A stretch of DNA of 64,000 bases, taken from assembly GCA_002104985.1 (NCBI GenBank), contig MCGO01000008.1:310001-374000 (forward strand), written 5' to 3'. The notes beneath the pieces are model-generated. The model searched no databases, had not been told where the DNA came from, and was given only the letters and a program-made list of their open reading frames with translations. Source of the DNA: Rhizoclosmatium globosum (Eukaryota; Chytridiomycota; Chytridiomycetes; Chytridiales; Chytriomycetaceae). Below, piece by piece: positions 34,333 through 46,729 of this stretch (its first letter is position 1; every line of letters starts with the position of its first letter). The position numbers were made by a program, and so were the translations under genes.

Positions 34333-34798
34333 TATTTCAGTCAGAGAATAATGCTGAATAAATATACGTGTTCCCCCAACTGCTTGCGAAATATATGAAG
34401 ATGTTAACCACCACACCACAGCTCTTACAAATTGGTGACTCTTGTGTCCCACCAAGATTGATAAATTAACATTAGATTGACTACATCCAGTTTAAACCAA
34501 TCTGAAAGAATCTTCCCTCACTTTTAACTGTTATTCCGATGTTCAATACAAACAAACAAGAGAAGGACTGAAAATTTCTTATCAAAAGCATCTTAATTGA
34601 TGTCCAATTTTTATTTTCAATTGGCAAGAATGTCTTGTAGTTTGGAATGAATTAATTGTTTTTGACTTAACAGCCAAGATATCACCAGCACCAACGCATA
34701 TTGGATATGAGGTTTTATTCATTCATTTTACCATGAAATTGAAATGTTTTTCGATCTTCTATGAGGCTCTGAATGATGTTAAGAAACAACAAAGATAA
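34333..34798. other. Intergenic AT-rich spacer
   Basis: About 470 bases between two gene 3' ends (converging LACTB2 and the minus-strand gene at 34799). AT-rich, with no open frame of note and no repeat structure seen. AATAAA-like sequence occurs near 34,358, suitable for LACTB2 polyadenylation. Confidence 0.6.
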
Positions 34799-36384
34799 TT
34801 AAGCATGGTGAACAGGTGGCGCGGAAAGTGACTTGTTTAAAGTAATAACTCTATTGACAGGACCATTTCCAATTTCTGCAAGGTCATCCCGCAGCTTCAA
34901 GCAGTGGAACAGCTTTTTCTTTTCCCAGTTATACTCCTCGTCCCCAACCTTTGTGACTTGCTCAATTGTTCTCTGTAGCTTCTCAATCTCCTCAATCAGT
35001 TCTTGTATATAAAATACAATATCTTCTAACTTTTTGGATAACTTGGACAAGTGGGTCGCTGTTTTCATGAATCCTTGGCTGTGTCGCTTTTTATCGAAAG
35101 AATGAATAGATTTGACGCAGAACATTTTGAAGGCTTTTAGGTCATCTGTGGCTGCTTTCAGAATTTTTGAGGCGTCAATGTCGTATTCTCCGAGAATTTT
35201 TTCGCCACCATAACTGACAAGAATTTTACTAATTTTCATTGTTTTTGCGGCGTTGAACGTTTTTAGCATTTGAGGAACTAAGTTTGTTGCAAGTAACACA
35301 ATTTCCCTCCGATAAACGGCAGATGGAGCAAACGGGTTCCAAGTATGAGAAGAAAGCAAACATAGCTGCATGTGCTCATTGTCTCCTCGTTGATGAAGTT
35401 TTCCTACAAGGGCTATTCTTGGACGTCGTTGAGTTGCAGCAAATTTGAAAGCTTTGTCCTCGACGGAATCTTCACTTCCAATAGACCATAATTTCGAATT
35501 AGAAAGTGGGAGAAACCCAGAAGAGAAGTTGAGAAACTCCGTTGTGTCGCTAGTTACTTCCAAAGGGCGCTTCCCAAGTGAATACGAGAGTATTGCAAGA
35601 GCTCCAACGCCATCCTTCGAGCGGCGCTCTTGAATCTCGTTGTAATTTCCATGAGGCGGTCTGATTTCTCGTGTGGCAAACATGAGCTGTTGGGTTTGAT
35701 GTGCAAGATGTTCAAACTTGACAGCAATTCGATCGTAAAGCTCGGCACAACGGAGAGAATCTCTGATACTTTGACAAATTTCTCGTATATTGTTTAATTC
35801 TCTCTCGATTCTGTATGGATACGGTTAAGAGACTCGCAATCATGACCTTTGACTCACCCAAGAAGGCATTGCAGCTCGTTATCTCCAGCGGCTCCTTTTT
35901 TGATATCAAGATTGTGAATATACTTGTAAAAGTTAATGCGGCCATCCAACAACGCCAATGTAAGATTTTCCTTCGGTTGGATATTGCAAAGTTGGTTCTC
36001 CACAAACTTTCTCATCTCTCCAATAATCGCCAGTCTCAGAATTTTTTCATGAGACCACGTTGCTTTGAATGCCTTCTCCGTTGAGGTAACACCGTGAGCC
36101 TGACACCAATGATGAAGGATTTGAAGGTTTCGGTGGAGAGATTTATCTACATTCGTAACACTAAGTTCATAAAGCGATTCTGCGGCTTTCTTCATAAGTT
36201 CCCACTCCTCGTTTACTTTGAAATAATGCATTTGATTCTCCTGAGAGTCGGGTAAAGATTCTGGTTTCAACAGCTCGTTGGCTTTTTTAATGACTTGCGC
36301 CCACAAAGGTCCGTCTGATTGGAATTGCAATTTCTTCATCGGCAAGGGAAGACGTCTAGGTGTTTGCTCTCCTCCAATTATCAT
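34799..36384 (-). CDS. Unrecognised protein with coiled-coil C-terminus
   Basis: Two exons: about 35,863-36,384 and 34,799-35,817, joined in frame through a GTGAGT donor (GCAATGCCTTCTTGG before it). About 510 residues. The N-terminal half is helical and basic. The C-terminal 120 residues are strongly heptad-like (LSKLSKKLEDIVFYIQEL; IEEIEKLQRTIEQVTK). No signal peptide, membrane helix or catalytic motif was seen. No family was recognised. Start is ATG 36384 (MIIGGEQTPRRLPLP). Upstream lies a 550-base gene-free strip with a CCAAT-like element. Confidence 0.7.
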
Positions 36385-36934
36385 TTCGTTTATATTGCGC
36401 ACGCAGCGCCAGACCGAACTCCACGCAGAAAAAAAGCGCTTTCAAAAAGCGCGGACCAATCATTTTGCTGGAAGGAGGATTGCGTCATCGCTGCCCGAAA
36501 AAAAAAGCGCGTGTTGTTGCCGTTGTTTACGGCAGCTCGCTGTCTGGTTGAACCTCAGCGGCACAAGGCATGTTTAACTCAAAACAGTTACTGGCAACTT
36601 CAACATTATAAAACATTTATTGTTTAAATCAGCTTCTTGAAATGAATCCTTGATTTGGATTTCTTGAATAATTGCAAGGTGGACTCTTTTGACTCACATG
36701 AAGTAGGACATTTACAGGCAATATGGCTCAACTTTGGCAGTTACTTGATGGTCCTCAACGATGCCTCTGATATCCATTATTTACCAATACGCAGTTTGGT
36801 CGTGTTGGTGTGGCTGGTAAGGGAGATCCAAGAGAAAAAGTGCGTGGAAGTTCGATTTCCTGTAAAACGCACAATAAAATGAGAAAAATGGTTCAAGATG
36901 GTTCAAGATATTACAAATGTTTCCATTCAAACTT
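36385..36934. other. Gene-free strip between two minus-strand genes
   Basis: About 550 bases. It holds a short inverted arrangement around AAAAAGCGCTTTCAAAAAGC near 36,430 and a nearby CCAATCA element at about 36,456, both fitting the promoter of the gene that starts at 36384. The rest, toward 36,900, is ordinary and probably the 3' flank of the IQ-motif gene. Confidence 0.5.
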
Positions 36935-38674
36935 TCAAATCATTTCCCAAATTTCTGATCCACTCTCCGAATAACGATCCACCGCCTGATTCTCGTCACT
37001 CCCTCCGTATTTCCCATTCGTTTCTCCACGACAGACGCCATTCCTCCGACAAAGTCCCTTTACACAACATTTCCTCAACCCTTCACTCATTCCAGCTTCT
37101 GAGTCTGTATCGATAGCCACTTCAAACAGAGAGGCAACAGTGGAGCTTTCACGACTCCTCTGTCTTCCAGCTGGAGACTCGATTCCAGCAAACGCGGCAT
37201 CATTGTAAAAGTCCGATAGAATATAATCTTCCGCTGCAGTTGCGCTGCTGTAAGAAGGGAAACCTTCCATACGGCTCGTAATAATCTCTGATGATGTTGA
37301 GCTGCCGTGACCAAGTCCATAAATAGATTGCATAAGAGCGTATTCCATACGACGAATAATAATAAGCTTGTCTAGGTGGGACGATCCTTTCATACTAGAG
37401 TGAGTGGTATTCGATTCGTCGGTGCTCGTAGTTTCGTCTTGAGCTGTTCCTTCGACTGAAACTCCGCCATGATTTGAAATAGCTGTTTCAACGTTATTTG
37501 ATGTTGTTGTTGTGATTCGAAGGGCGTCTAATTGATGTTGTGCGAAATCAAAGGCGACTGATGACGAGACTGGGTCTTCCAACACACAATCAATATAACG
37601 CTCAATTAGCGAAATAGTTGACTGCTTCATTTTTGAGATTCTAGGGGATGTTGAAGGAACGGTTGAGACTTCCTGAATCAAATTGGAAAGACTCGTGATG
37701 TAGGACTGGAGATGTACGACTGTTGGCACAAGACGTGGGGAAGATATAGGACTAAAATACGTTGGGAAATGAGAATGAGAGGTTACACGTTTCGTTCCGC
37801 TGGTTGTTGAAAAGGCACGAGGACTGTTGGTAAAGTTATCCAGGTCCATACTCCCACCACTAATTCCGGACATACTCAATGATTCTTCTTCGTCTTTCAT
37901 CTCCATAAATCCCGCATTGCTGCTTATACTACTGTTGATACTATTTTGGTGAAACACGTGAGAAAGAGGGCTGGGTGCCGTTCCGGGGATACGGCTGGCG
38001 TTAACGACACAACCAGAGGTTCCTTCCATCAACAGATTAGACATGACTCCCTCAACGCTTTTCAGAATCTTGACGATTTTAGCAGTCGATACTAGACGCG
38101 CGAACCGAATCTTGAGTAACCTTTTACGAAACCATCTCTGAATCTTTACTGCTGCGGCCGTGTTGATGGGCGATGCTTTAAAATATCCGACCGCCTTTTT
38201 TGATTTGTTGAGGATGTTTGCTCTGGCCCAACGTTGTATGCGGACGGTGGCACGGAGAATATTCTTGCGGCGCTGGAGTTGATCAGCTGAGGCTGTTGGC
38301 TGTGAGAGAATATGTGGGTTTCTGAGTTTTGAGGCAGTGAGGCCGGGAGCGGAGTTGAGAGCCAATAGATTTCGAAGATAAGGTTTGGCAATCAAGGGAT
38401 TGCTTTGACTCGGCGGAATGGCTGGAGGCAAGGGCGATGACGCGGAGTTTAAAGAGTTGTTATTTGAAGAGAGTACTCTGAGAGCGTGTTGGCTGTGCAG
38501 GGGCAGTTTGAGAGCGAGGTTGTTTGTGGAGGAAGGTGGGGGAATCATGACCCGCGGCGCTACTCGTTGAAAGCCGAGTGGCAGCGACTTGCCTCCGAGA
38601 AGCGATGCAAAGACAGGCGACGTGCGTGGTGGCGCTCGTCTGGTGCTCGGGTGGCTGTGGTTGTTGCTGGACAT
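36935..38674 (-). CDS. IQ-motif protein of unknown function
   Basis: Single-exon gene, about 580 residues from ATG 38674 (MSSNNHSHPSTRRAPPRTS). A longer frame starts at ATG 38815, which directly abuts the stop codon of the PH-domain gene; the shorter start leaves a normal intergenic gap. Two IQ-like calmodulin-binding helices are visible: ATVRIQRWARANI and AAAVKIQRWFRKRLLKIRFA. Downstream is a helical stretch (VHLQSYITSLSNLIQEVS; ISLIERYIDCVLED) in a Ser/Thr-rich background. It probably binds calmodulin or a myosin-light-chain-like protein. No other family was recognised. Confidence 0.7.
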   Translation of the reverse strand: MSSNNHSHPSTRRAPPRTSPVFASLLGGKSLPLGFQRVAPRVMIPPPSSTNNLALKLPLHSQHALRVLSSNNNSLNSASSPLPPAIPPSQSNPLIAKPYLRNLLALNSAPGLTASKLRNPHILSQPTASADQLQRRKNILRATVRIQRWARANILNKSKKAVGYFKASPINTAAAVKIQRWFRKRLLKIRFARLVSTAKIVKILKSVEGVMSNLLMEGTSGCVVNASRIPGTAPSPLSHVFHQNSINSSISSNAGFMEMKDEEESLSMSGISGGSMDLDNFTNSPRAFSTTSGTKRVTSHSHFPTYFSPISSPRLVPTVVHLQSYITSLSNLIQEVSTVPSTSPRISKMKQSTISLIERYIDCVLEDPVSSSVAFDFAQHQLDALRITTTTSNNVETAISNHGGVSVEGTAQDETTSTDESNTTHSSMKGSSHLDKLIIIRRMEYALMQSIYGLGHGSSTSSEIITSRMEGFPSYSSATAAEDYILSDFYNDAAFAGIESPAGRQRSRESSTVASLFEVAIDTDSEAGMSEGLRKCCVKGLCRRNGVCRGETNGKYGGSDENQAVDRYSESGSEIWEMI

Positions 38675-38815
38675 GGCCGTGGTGGTGGTGGTGGTATCCT
38701 GGGTGGCGCGACTTTTGAGTTGTTTTTCCCTTGTCCTTCCTGACCCAGAAAGAGGATCGCAGAAATAACAATCAATTATATTCAGAAATGAAGAACGATA
38801 GCCAAAAGTAAACAT

Positions 38816-41171
38816 TTAAAGCTCCCCTTTACACAATTTGTGGATTCTGCGGAGGTCATCAATCCAATCCACCATTTCCTGCTCCGATGAGGCAGCAAGA
38901 ATCAAAGTCCTCTTTGCCAAAGCGACTTTGAAGCAATACATCTGCCCTCTTCCTTGAGAATCAATCTCTAAAATATCTAACACAGTCCGCATAGGAACGA
39001 TTCGCTTCACCACATATTCCTGCAAAGGACGACATCAGTAAACTTCCATCAAATACCAAGAAACACTCACCCCGCTATCTTTATAACACATTAGTTTCCC
39101 ATTCCGTAGGACAAACCATCGTTTCTTCCAGAACTTGTTGTACTTTGTCCCTTGCTTCTGTAAATACCCTTCTCGTACAACAGTATTATCCGTGACTCCC
39201 ACAATCTGCTCTCCGACCGCTTGCATAGTAGCACCAGCGGCCGAACTACTGCCCACTTTCCTTATTAGTCCACTAGGCCCAACAAACAGCAACCCTCCAT
39301 CTTCATCCTCGTCACTACTTGATAACACATACTGTTGACCGCTGTTGTTCAGTTCTTTCTTCCGTTTCTCCACAATTGGGAGCGAGGCTTCACTTTCTGA
39401 TGGTTTGAATTCGGCATTCGGGTCGTCACGCAGTGCTACTTTATGTAAGGCTTCAGACTTTGCGCGAGACACGGATACTGCAGTGCTATCCCCTCTTGGT
39501 TTACGGAGAGCTGATTTGGTGGGGACTGAAGATGGGTTATAGCTGGAAGGCGTTGGAATCGCCGAAGTGGGTGGACCATCTGTGTCATTCGACATGCTCC
39601 GAAAGTTTGTCGGTAAAGACATACTGGCCGAACCACCTACTTGTTGTGAGTATTGTCTTGATGTTGCGGTATTTGGTTGGAATCCATAAATTGGCGATGT
39701 TGGGGATTGAGTGGCCGATGAAGAGGATGGACTTGTTAGCTCTGAAGCCTGGCCTGAAACAACAACATCCTGATTTTGCTGATGCATATGGAGTGGTGAC
39801 ATAGCCGGTGTCGGAATTCCACTCGTCGAAGGAAGAGGGGGCTGGGGTTGAGGTTGGGATTGAAGGAGACTGGAGAGGTTAGAAGTTGTTGTCACAAGAT
39901 GCGGTTGGTGCTGAAGACGAGGTGTTGCTTCAACAGATCCATCCACTGATGCGATAGGTGAGAGAGAACTGGAAACGCTGCTGAGTCTCAAGCCATCCAC
40001 TGCAAGAGTTGAGGAGCCTCCACCAGTTGGAATCATAGAAGGGGTGGAAACATATGTAAGAAGCGATGAATCCATTGTTCCGATAGATTCTTGTGTTGAT
40101 ATTTGTGATTTGCTGTCATCGCTGCCATTTGGGTCAGGGACAAGTGGGGAACTCAAAAGCGGTCTGCTTCCAAGTGGAGCACCTAGAGAAGGACGCTTTA
40201 CAGAAGATACAAGAGCTTCAGATCCACTGCCAGCACTGAACGACGTTCGGGGAGTAGTGAGAGTTGGTGACACATGATTAACGACAAAGCTGTCGGCAAA
40301 CTGAACTTTGGATTCTGGTCTTCCAATAGTCCCTGGGTTACTTCCTGGCGAAGCTACATAGCTTCCTCTGCGACTTGGGTCATTGGATGCGACGCGTGAT
40401 CTGACAGGTGGTGGTGGACCTCCCATCTGCTTTTGAAATTCCCTCAACGCTTCACGTAATATGAATGTCCAGCTCTCCATTTCACTAGGACTTTCGGCTT
40501 GAAGAAAGAATGTTCGGTCTCGTGTCACGACTCCAAACACGTTTTGTCGGTGAGCAAGATCGACATCGGCTACGGTAGTCACGTTTTCGAGTGGAATGAT
40601 ATTGAGAAGTTCGTATTCCTTGTCGTTCTTGTAATACGCAAGCTTCACTGACCGCAGCACGAACCATCTCGTTTTCCAGGTCTGATTCGATTTGAAATAG
40701 GCGATTAGTTGAGAACAGAACTGAACGGTATCAGATATTCCAACAGCTTACCTTTCGTTTCTCTCCCTTCTTCAATAGATAACCACTCTTTAATACCTTC
40801 TCAGCATCCAACGATCCCCATCCCACAGATCCAGGTATACTTCCCGACTGACCATTACTCACTGAGGAGATTCCTCCAACAGTTACAGCGCGGTGAGCCT
40901 CATCGGAATCATAACCATCATCAGCGTTTCCAGCTCCGCCTGAAGTTTGCCCACCCGCAGCACCCGTAAACTCCTCCTTAGTTCCATTCTTTGGGCTAAA
41001 CTCTTTCCTCCCTGGAAGCGGTAATGGTGGGACTGCAGTAGCCGCAGTTGGCGAAGTTGTGGCGGACAAGAGGGTTCGAGGAAACGTGGCTGGTGGGGCT
41101 GCCGGCGAAGGGCCTTCAGTTTCAGAGTCCTCCGTATCTGAGAAAGGATAGCTGATCCGTGGGTGTTGCAT
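38816..41171 (-). CDS. Protein with two PH domains
   Basis: Probably a membrane-phosphoinositide or adaptor protein. Three exons: about 40,751-41,171, 39,071-40,680 and 38,816-39,019. PH domain 1 begins VLKSGYLLKKGEKRK and crosses an intron to TWKTRWFVLRSVKLAYYK, ending with the conserved Trp in SEMESWTFILREALREF. PH domain 2 begins REGYLQKQGTKYNKFWKK, crosses an intron and ends SEQEMVDWIDDLRRIHKL. Between them lies a Ser/Thr/Pro/Gln-rich linker of about 370 residues. N-terminal residues are acidic (DTEDSETEG). The start ATG at 41171 follows directly after a good acceptor (CCACTAG), so a 5' untranslated exon near 41,410-41,580 is possible. Confidence 0.8.
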
Positions 41172-41749
41172 CTAGTGGACACGTTATAGTTGAGTTTTCT
41201 CTCGTGAAGTGGGAATGGAGGATGAGAAATGATGAGTGGCAATCACTTGAACATAAGTCTGTCCAACCACTCAAACGGTGTTAGAGCTGATATTTCTGAG
41301 AGAGTTGAAGGGCGTGTCCTTATTGTAATTGTTGATTGTTGAATGTTTGATTGCTTCCCAACAGAAACAGTGTTCAAGCCACCAGAATTAAGAGCCCATT
41401 CTTACCTGAGAGTCGCGATCAATCGGAACGCTCTTGATTTCGAGTCCATTGATTGCGTTAGATTGATCGGAGGCATCGCTGCGCCGTGGGCGGTAAGTGT
41501 CTGTTTCATTGAGGTAAGAACCTTGTTGAAGAGGATTGGGAAGCTGGAATGTGCAGGGACGGTAGAGAGATCGATTTAGGCATAAAGCAGTAAACAGGCG
41601 TTTCTGCCTTGCGATACAGCGACTAGCCAAGGTGACGTGGAATGGATGATGACGAAATCAGCAACGAACCCATGACTTCTTTCCCCAGGTTTTTTTTCTT
41701 TGAAATGGTTTCGCTGGAACTGAAAGTCAAATGCAAGTCACAATCGTAT
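41172..41749. other. Upstream region of PH-domain gene
   Basis: About 580 bases. On the minus strand a GTAAGA donor at about 41,408 pairs with the acceptor just before ATG 41171, which would remove about 235 bases. The open frame before that donor lacks an ATG, so it is more likely untranslated leader than coding. The rest is the 3' flank of the gene ending at 41750. Confidence 0.4.
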
Positions 41750-43073
41750 TTATTGTATCTGTGTCGCTGTTTTCCAGACTTGCTCAAGGTAACGGCTGTT
41801 TACTGTTCCAACCTTCACACCAGGAAGACCATTAAATTTTGACTTCAACTCATCTCGCTTATGCCGTGACTGTAGCTCAAATAAAGCATTCTCCAGGATC
41901 ATCTCTTCTTTTCGTAGTTGCGCCACACGGTGTGCCAGAGTCTCTTTTTTGGTTGAAGTCCGCGATACCTCAAGTTTGTCCTTCTTGGTGGATTCCTTCG
42001 CTTCTTCTGTTTGGTTCGTATTATTAGGTTTCAAAGACACTACTTTGACTGGCGGTCCCAACTCCCGCACAAGCTTCATCCAATCCGCCCATTTTTTCGA
42101 CAGAACCTCTTCCGTTCCTTCTGCTGCAAGTTCTTTGACAAGTGTTCTCTCAGATTCTTCTGTATCCATATACTTTCGGGGCACACGAACGTCATCAATA
42201 CGATCAAGAATCAACTCGCGATGAACAATACCCGTCCGTTTATCCTTAAATATTCGCCATTTCCCACTTCGAGGTTGAATCTCTTGCACTTTTGTAATCA
42301 CGTCGTCGTCTTCACCCATCGGCAACACTTTTTTGAAGGAATCAAACTGGACAGGTGAAGTTGAACCGTCCTTCTTGCCTTCGTTGCAACAAGGAAGAAC
42401 ACCAACAACATTTTTGACGCGATCCCATTCAACGCCAGAGAGCCATATTGGTTTCGCGACATCAGCAACAAGGAGGCGGCGATCGTGACGGGCCTGCCAT
42501 TGGTCTGACTCACTCAATGGAGTTGCACACGGGTCAACTGGATTCAGTTCTTTCCGTGAGCCCAGCAAGTCGTTTTCAAACTTAGCGTCATGCCACCATT
42601 GTTCTTGTATCAGTGCGTATTCTTCAGCGGTAATAGTTTCCCATGATACTTCGTCCAAATCTGGAGGCTCTTCTCCAGCTTCGTTAGATGCAGTATTTTG
42701 GTTTCGCTTTGCTCGACGGTTTGTTCTTGCAGATACGTTTTTGGACGGGTTTGGTGGATCTGTTTGGAGGGCTATTGAGGCTGTATGCGACCATGGCGTT
42801 ATTGGAGCGCGTGTTTGTTGTGTTAGATGTCGAATTCGTGTTTGAGCGTGAGCTAGGAGGTGAGCGAGGGTTTCTTCGGATAGGTGCTGATTTGTCAGAT
42901 CCTCGTTGTTTGAAGGGATATCGCGGGGTCGATCGGGAAGGGAAAGAAGCTTGATCTAGTATCTAAGTTAATATAATTGCTTGAATAGTTGAATTCAAAG
43001 AGAAGGTGCTCGTGTAAGTTGAATTTCAGAATGAAGGATGTACCTCCTGGTCGTCTCTTTGTTTTATGTTCAT
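41750..43073 (-). CDS. Unrecognised basic/helical protein
   Basis: Two exons: 43044-43073 (ten codons, MNIKQRDDQE) and 41750-42955, giving about 412 residues. The first exon is supported because the main frame runs open to an acceptor just before IKLLSLPDRPRD and contains no earlier ATG. The middle has a conserved-looking stretch (RSGKWRIFKDKRTGIVHREL). The end is coiled-coil-like (HRVAQLRKEEMILENALFEL). No domain family was recognised. It shares a 200-base divergent upstream region with the PPR-like gene at 43272. Confidence 0.65.
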
Positions 43074-43271
43074 CTTCAAAAGGGGGGTTATCTTAAACTC
43101 TCTGTGTGGTAGCGATAGTAAGGGAAGCGACGTTATTGAGTGACGCGTGTGAATGTCACCCCGATACGATTTGAGAGAAAGCATATTCAACCTACTTCTT
43201 TTTTCTTTCTTCCGTCTTACTTATTCGTTATTGTGTCACACACTCACACCAAAAAAAGCAAAGAAAGGACG

Positions 43272-46200
43272 ATGCTCCCACTCCGAACACTCCTGCGACT
43301 CTCGACTGCAGGGACTCGACTGGTGGCATCATCTACAGCACGATCTGTGTCTAGAGTACCTTTGACACGGATGACAGTGGCTGGAACTTGTCCAATTCGG
43401 TTCGCGAGTGCAGCCTCGTCTGGATCAACTGGCCCAACAACACCAACGACCTCAAATCCACTCAAATCCGGGGCGACCAAAACAGCCACTCCAACTTCAA
43501 ATGCGCCCAAGTCGTCGACCGGCAGCACCCACGCACCACCACCACCACCACCACCAACGACAAACACGTTCCCTTCCAACGAGTCGCTGGTCCGACGGAT
43601 GCGCGGCCTCAAAGCCACGGCCGATGACTCACCGGACGCGCTGCTTCGAACTCTGGCGCGCGATGCCGCAATTGCCGCCCGTGTCGCCGCCGATGTCGCG
43701 CGCCGCATCGCCGGTGCTTCCGAGAACGACGGCGAACGAGACGCGATCACTGGCTTGACTTCGATCGCGGACTGGCTGGATACGCTGAAACTGCGTGAGC
43801 GGGCCACAACCGCGTTTGACGCTATCGAGAAGAAGGACTTGAAGGCGTACAACAACGCCATCAATGTCAACGCTATTTATGCGGATCCTGATGCTGCATT
43901 GGCACTCATCAAGACAATGATTGAGCAGCTTTCTATTCAGCCAAACGTTGATACGTTCTCTCATATGATTCTGGCCTACGCGTGCGTTGCCCCCCAATTC
44001 TACAATCCCATCTCATCTTAATCTTCTTTTACTAGCAACACAAAGAATGTCGCGGAGGCTCAAAAGTGGTTCGACGTTTACAGAAACTCGGATGAGCCAA
44101 CTTCTGATGGACCTTACAACAACTTGGTGACTGCTTACGTCAATGCCGGCGACTTGCCTGGAGCTTTGAATGTGTTGTCTGTCATCATGGCTGAAGACAA
44201 CATCCCGCTCACTTCCTCCCATTTCGCAAACTTCCTTGATGCCCTCAACCTCAACAACCACCACTCCCAAGTAATTGACTGGTACACTCGCTTATCCTCC
44301 GACAAAGCGGGTCAATTTCCTCCCGTCAATGATGCCATTCTTGATATCGCTTTTGATTCAGCTGTCACCCTCAAACTGAATCCCCTGATTCAACAACTGT
44401 ACCCAACTGCTACATCTCGTGCACCAACTTCGTTGTCCCTCTGTACCTACGGATCTTCAGTTCTGAAGTCGAAAACTCCGAACGTCGCAGAAGCATTGAA
44501 GGTCGTGAAAACTTTGAACGAGAACGGCAACATTGCAGACCCTTTGCTTCCCACCTTTTTTATAGACGTTATCAAAGTTCCTCACCACTTGAAGTCGGAG
44601 TTTCCTGACGCGGATGTTTTTATTCAGCAAACTGCAGTCAAACGTGATTGTTTTGAACGTGTTGTACGATTCATTACGAGGCAAGGTGTAATCAACTGCG
44701 GAAATGATTTTGCAGCTGCGTTGAAATGGTTCAAGTTTTGTGAAGAACAAGGTGCGGCTGTTGGACGAAGCCGTGAAGCTCTTTGGGAATCGTACCTCGA
44801 AAATGGTATTCAAAAGCCTGATGGAAATGGTCCAAAGTTATCAGAGAAAGACTTTGAAACACTCTTCAATATCTGTGATCATTCAAAACGCTCATGGGAT
44901 ATTCTGTTTGAGGATTTGAAGTCCCGAAAAATGGCTGTTACCAAAGGAATGAGTGACGCTGCTATTGCTGGAATGCGTGCAAATGATCGTAAACAAGCTC
45001 TCAATGAGTGGATTAAACTCATGCGTCAGAAAGGAATCATTCGTGGTTCTCTTGTTGAGGGCGAACAAATTTCCTGGGAGGTTATGCAGACCTTGAACAC
45101 ACAGATTATGGATCTGTGCAAGAAAAAAAGGTTGGATCAAGCCTTGAAAATCAAGGACGATGTCTTGGCCTCAACCACTTGGTTTCCTTCTATCCAGGCC
45201 ACCCACAGCTTAATCACCACCATGATGGGTGCAAACCGTATCCCCGAAGCCCTTGAATTCTCCAAAATCGCCATGGCCGCAGCCGAAAACCTCAACGGCT
45301 CAGCTGAGCGCAAGTACGGTATTCAAGACTCCCTAATGACCGGATACCTCCTCGCCGACGACATCCCCGCCGCTCTCGAACAAGCAAACCAAATCCTATC
45401 CACGTTCAACCGTCTCCCATTCAACCGAAACATTGGCAAACTCGTGAGCCGCTCCACATTCCACCACCAGTCAAAGTTGAGTGACCCATCCAAAGCCCCA
45501 CTCGCCCTTGTCGCCGAAACCATCAGCCGATTCTTACCGCACCTCGACTTGTACAAGTCTAAAGCGGGTACGGGTGAATCCGTGCGTGACCTCGAGGCTA
45601 TCACGTGGAACGACATTGTGTGGATCTTGTCTCGTGGTGGGAAACTTAAGGACGCGTTGGAAGTGTATCAAGCGAAGCGAAACTTGATTCGTGCACCAGC
45701 TCATAAAGCGCTTCTCTCTGCATCGTGTGCTATGGCGACAGACGCGTCACAGCCTTTGGAGCTGCTTGACGATGCGTTGGAGCAGTATTTGGAGATTGGG
45801 GCTGGTACTTTTGGGTTCCTGGATGGAAGTTGGTTTGATCCTGTTGTTGTGATGCTTGTGGAACGGTTTGACAATGTGGAAGGTGCTGTTGGGGTATGGA
45901 AGGAGATGCAGCGGGCTGCTGGAGCGCGGATGGGAGGTAAAGCGTATCGTGTTCTTGTTCCAAAGGCGTTGGAGAAAGATGCGTTGAGGGAGAGCTGTGT
46001 CTCGATGCTTGTGGAAATGAAAAAGAGTAATTACCTTGTGGATAGGGAGTGGGTTGACAAGGTTTGGGGTAGTGAGGTGGGACAGGCAACTGTCCTTGCT
46101 TTGAAGGGAAACTATGCTTTCCTGTTTTCTAGAATCATCGCAGACCTCGGACGGAAGGCGGAAAAAAGTGCTGCTGTGACTCAAGAAGTCAAGGAGGAAG

Positions 46201-46685
46201 TTGTGGATTCTGCAATTCCGCAGGACCTTCTTGAGTGGGCCTTACGCACGCAACTTAATAATTATCGAGAGGATAAAAGCTTGCAAGACTTTGTTCGGTT
46301 GACAAGAATGTTGCTCAAATCATACAGTTGAGTAGTAGTTGTTTTTTTCATATTCTTCACAAAACTTACAAATGGAGCAGAAGCACCATCTACGACAAAG
46401 CTTGCCAAATCCATGATTTTGAATTTATCAAGACAAGGAGCATTTGAAGAAGCATTGAATCTCCTGGCATCGTTGAGCCCACCATCAGCAGAAGCAACTT
46501 CCGAAAACGCTCGAAGTCTGGAATGCGTTTCTATTCTTGTATTTAATGCCACCAAGTTGGGTAACGATGAGATTGCCGCCAAAGGATTGGCGATTTTGAA
46601 GGAGGATGGGTTCCCTGATGAGGAGGTTACGATGGTCACTGATGGTGTGAAGCAAATTAAGGAGCGACTGGGAGCGGCTCAATAA
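43272..46685 (+). CDS. Mitochondrial PPR-like helical-repeat protein
   Basis: Likely organellar RNA-binding factor. Three exons: 43272-43981, 44036-46326 and 46381-46685, giving about 1,100 residues. The N-terminus (MLPLRTLLRLSTAGTRLVAS) is Arg/Ser-rich without acids, typical of a mitochondrial leader. A Pro7 run and Thr-rich spacer follow. The body has repeated helix pairs of pentatricopeptide type, such as AYNNAINVNAIYADPDAALAL, DGPYNNLVTAYVNAGDLPGA and NDIVWILSRGGKLKDALEVY. The third exon continues this pattern (ILNLSRQGAFEEALNLLASL) and is joined through a GTTGAG donor. Without that intron the protein would stop at 46331. RNA target unknown. Confidence 0.75.
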
Positions 46686-46729
46686 AAATGATTATTATCG
46701 TTTAATCACCACGTTCCGTGGACTTTTAA

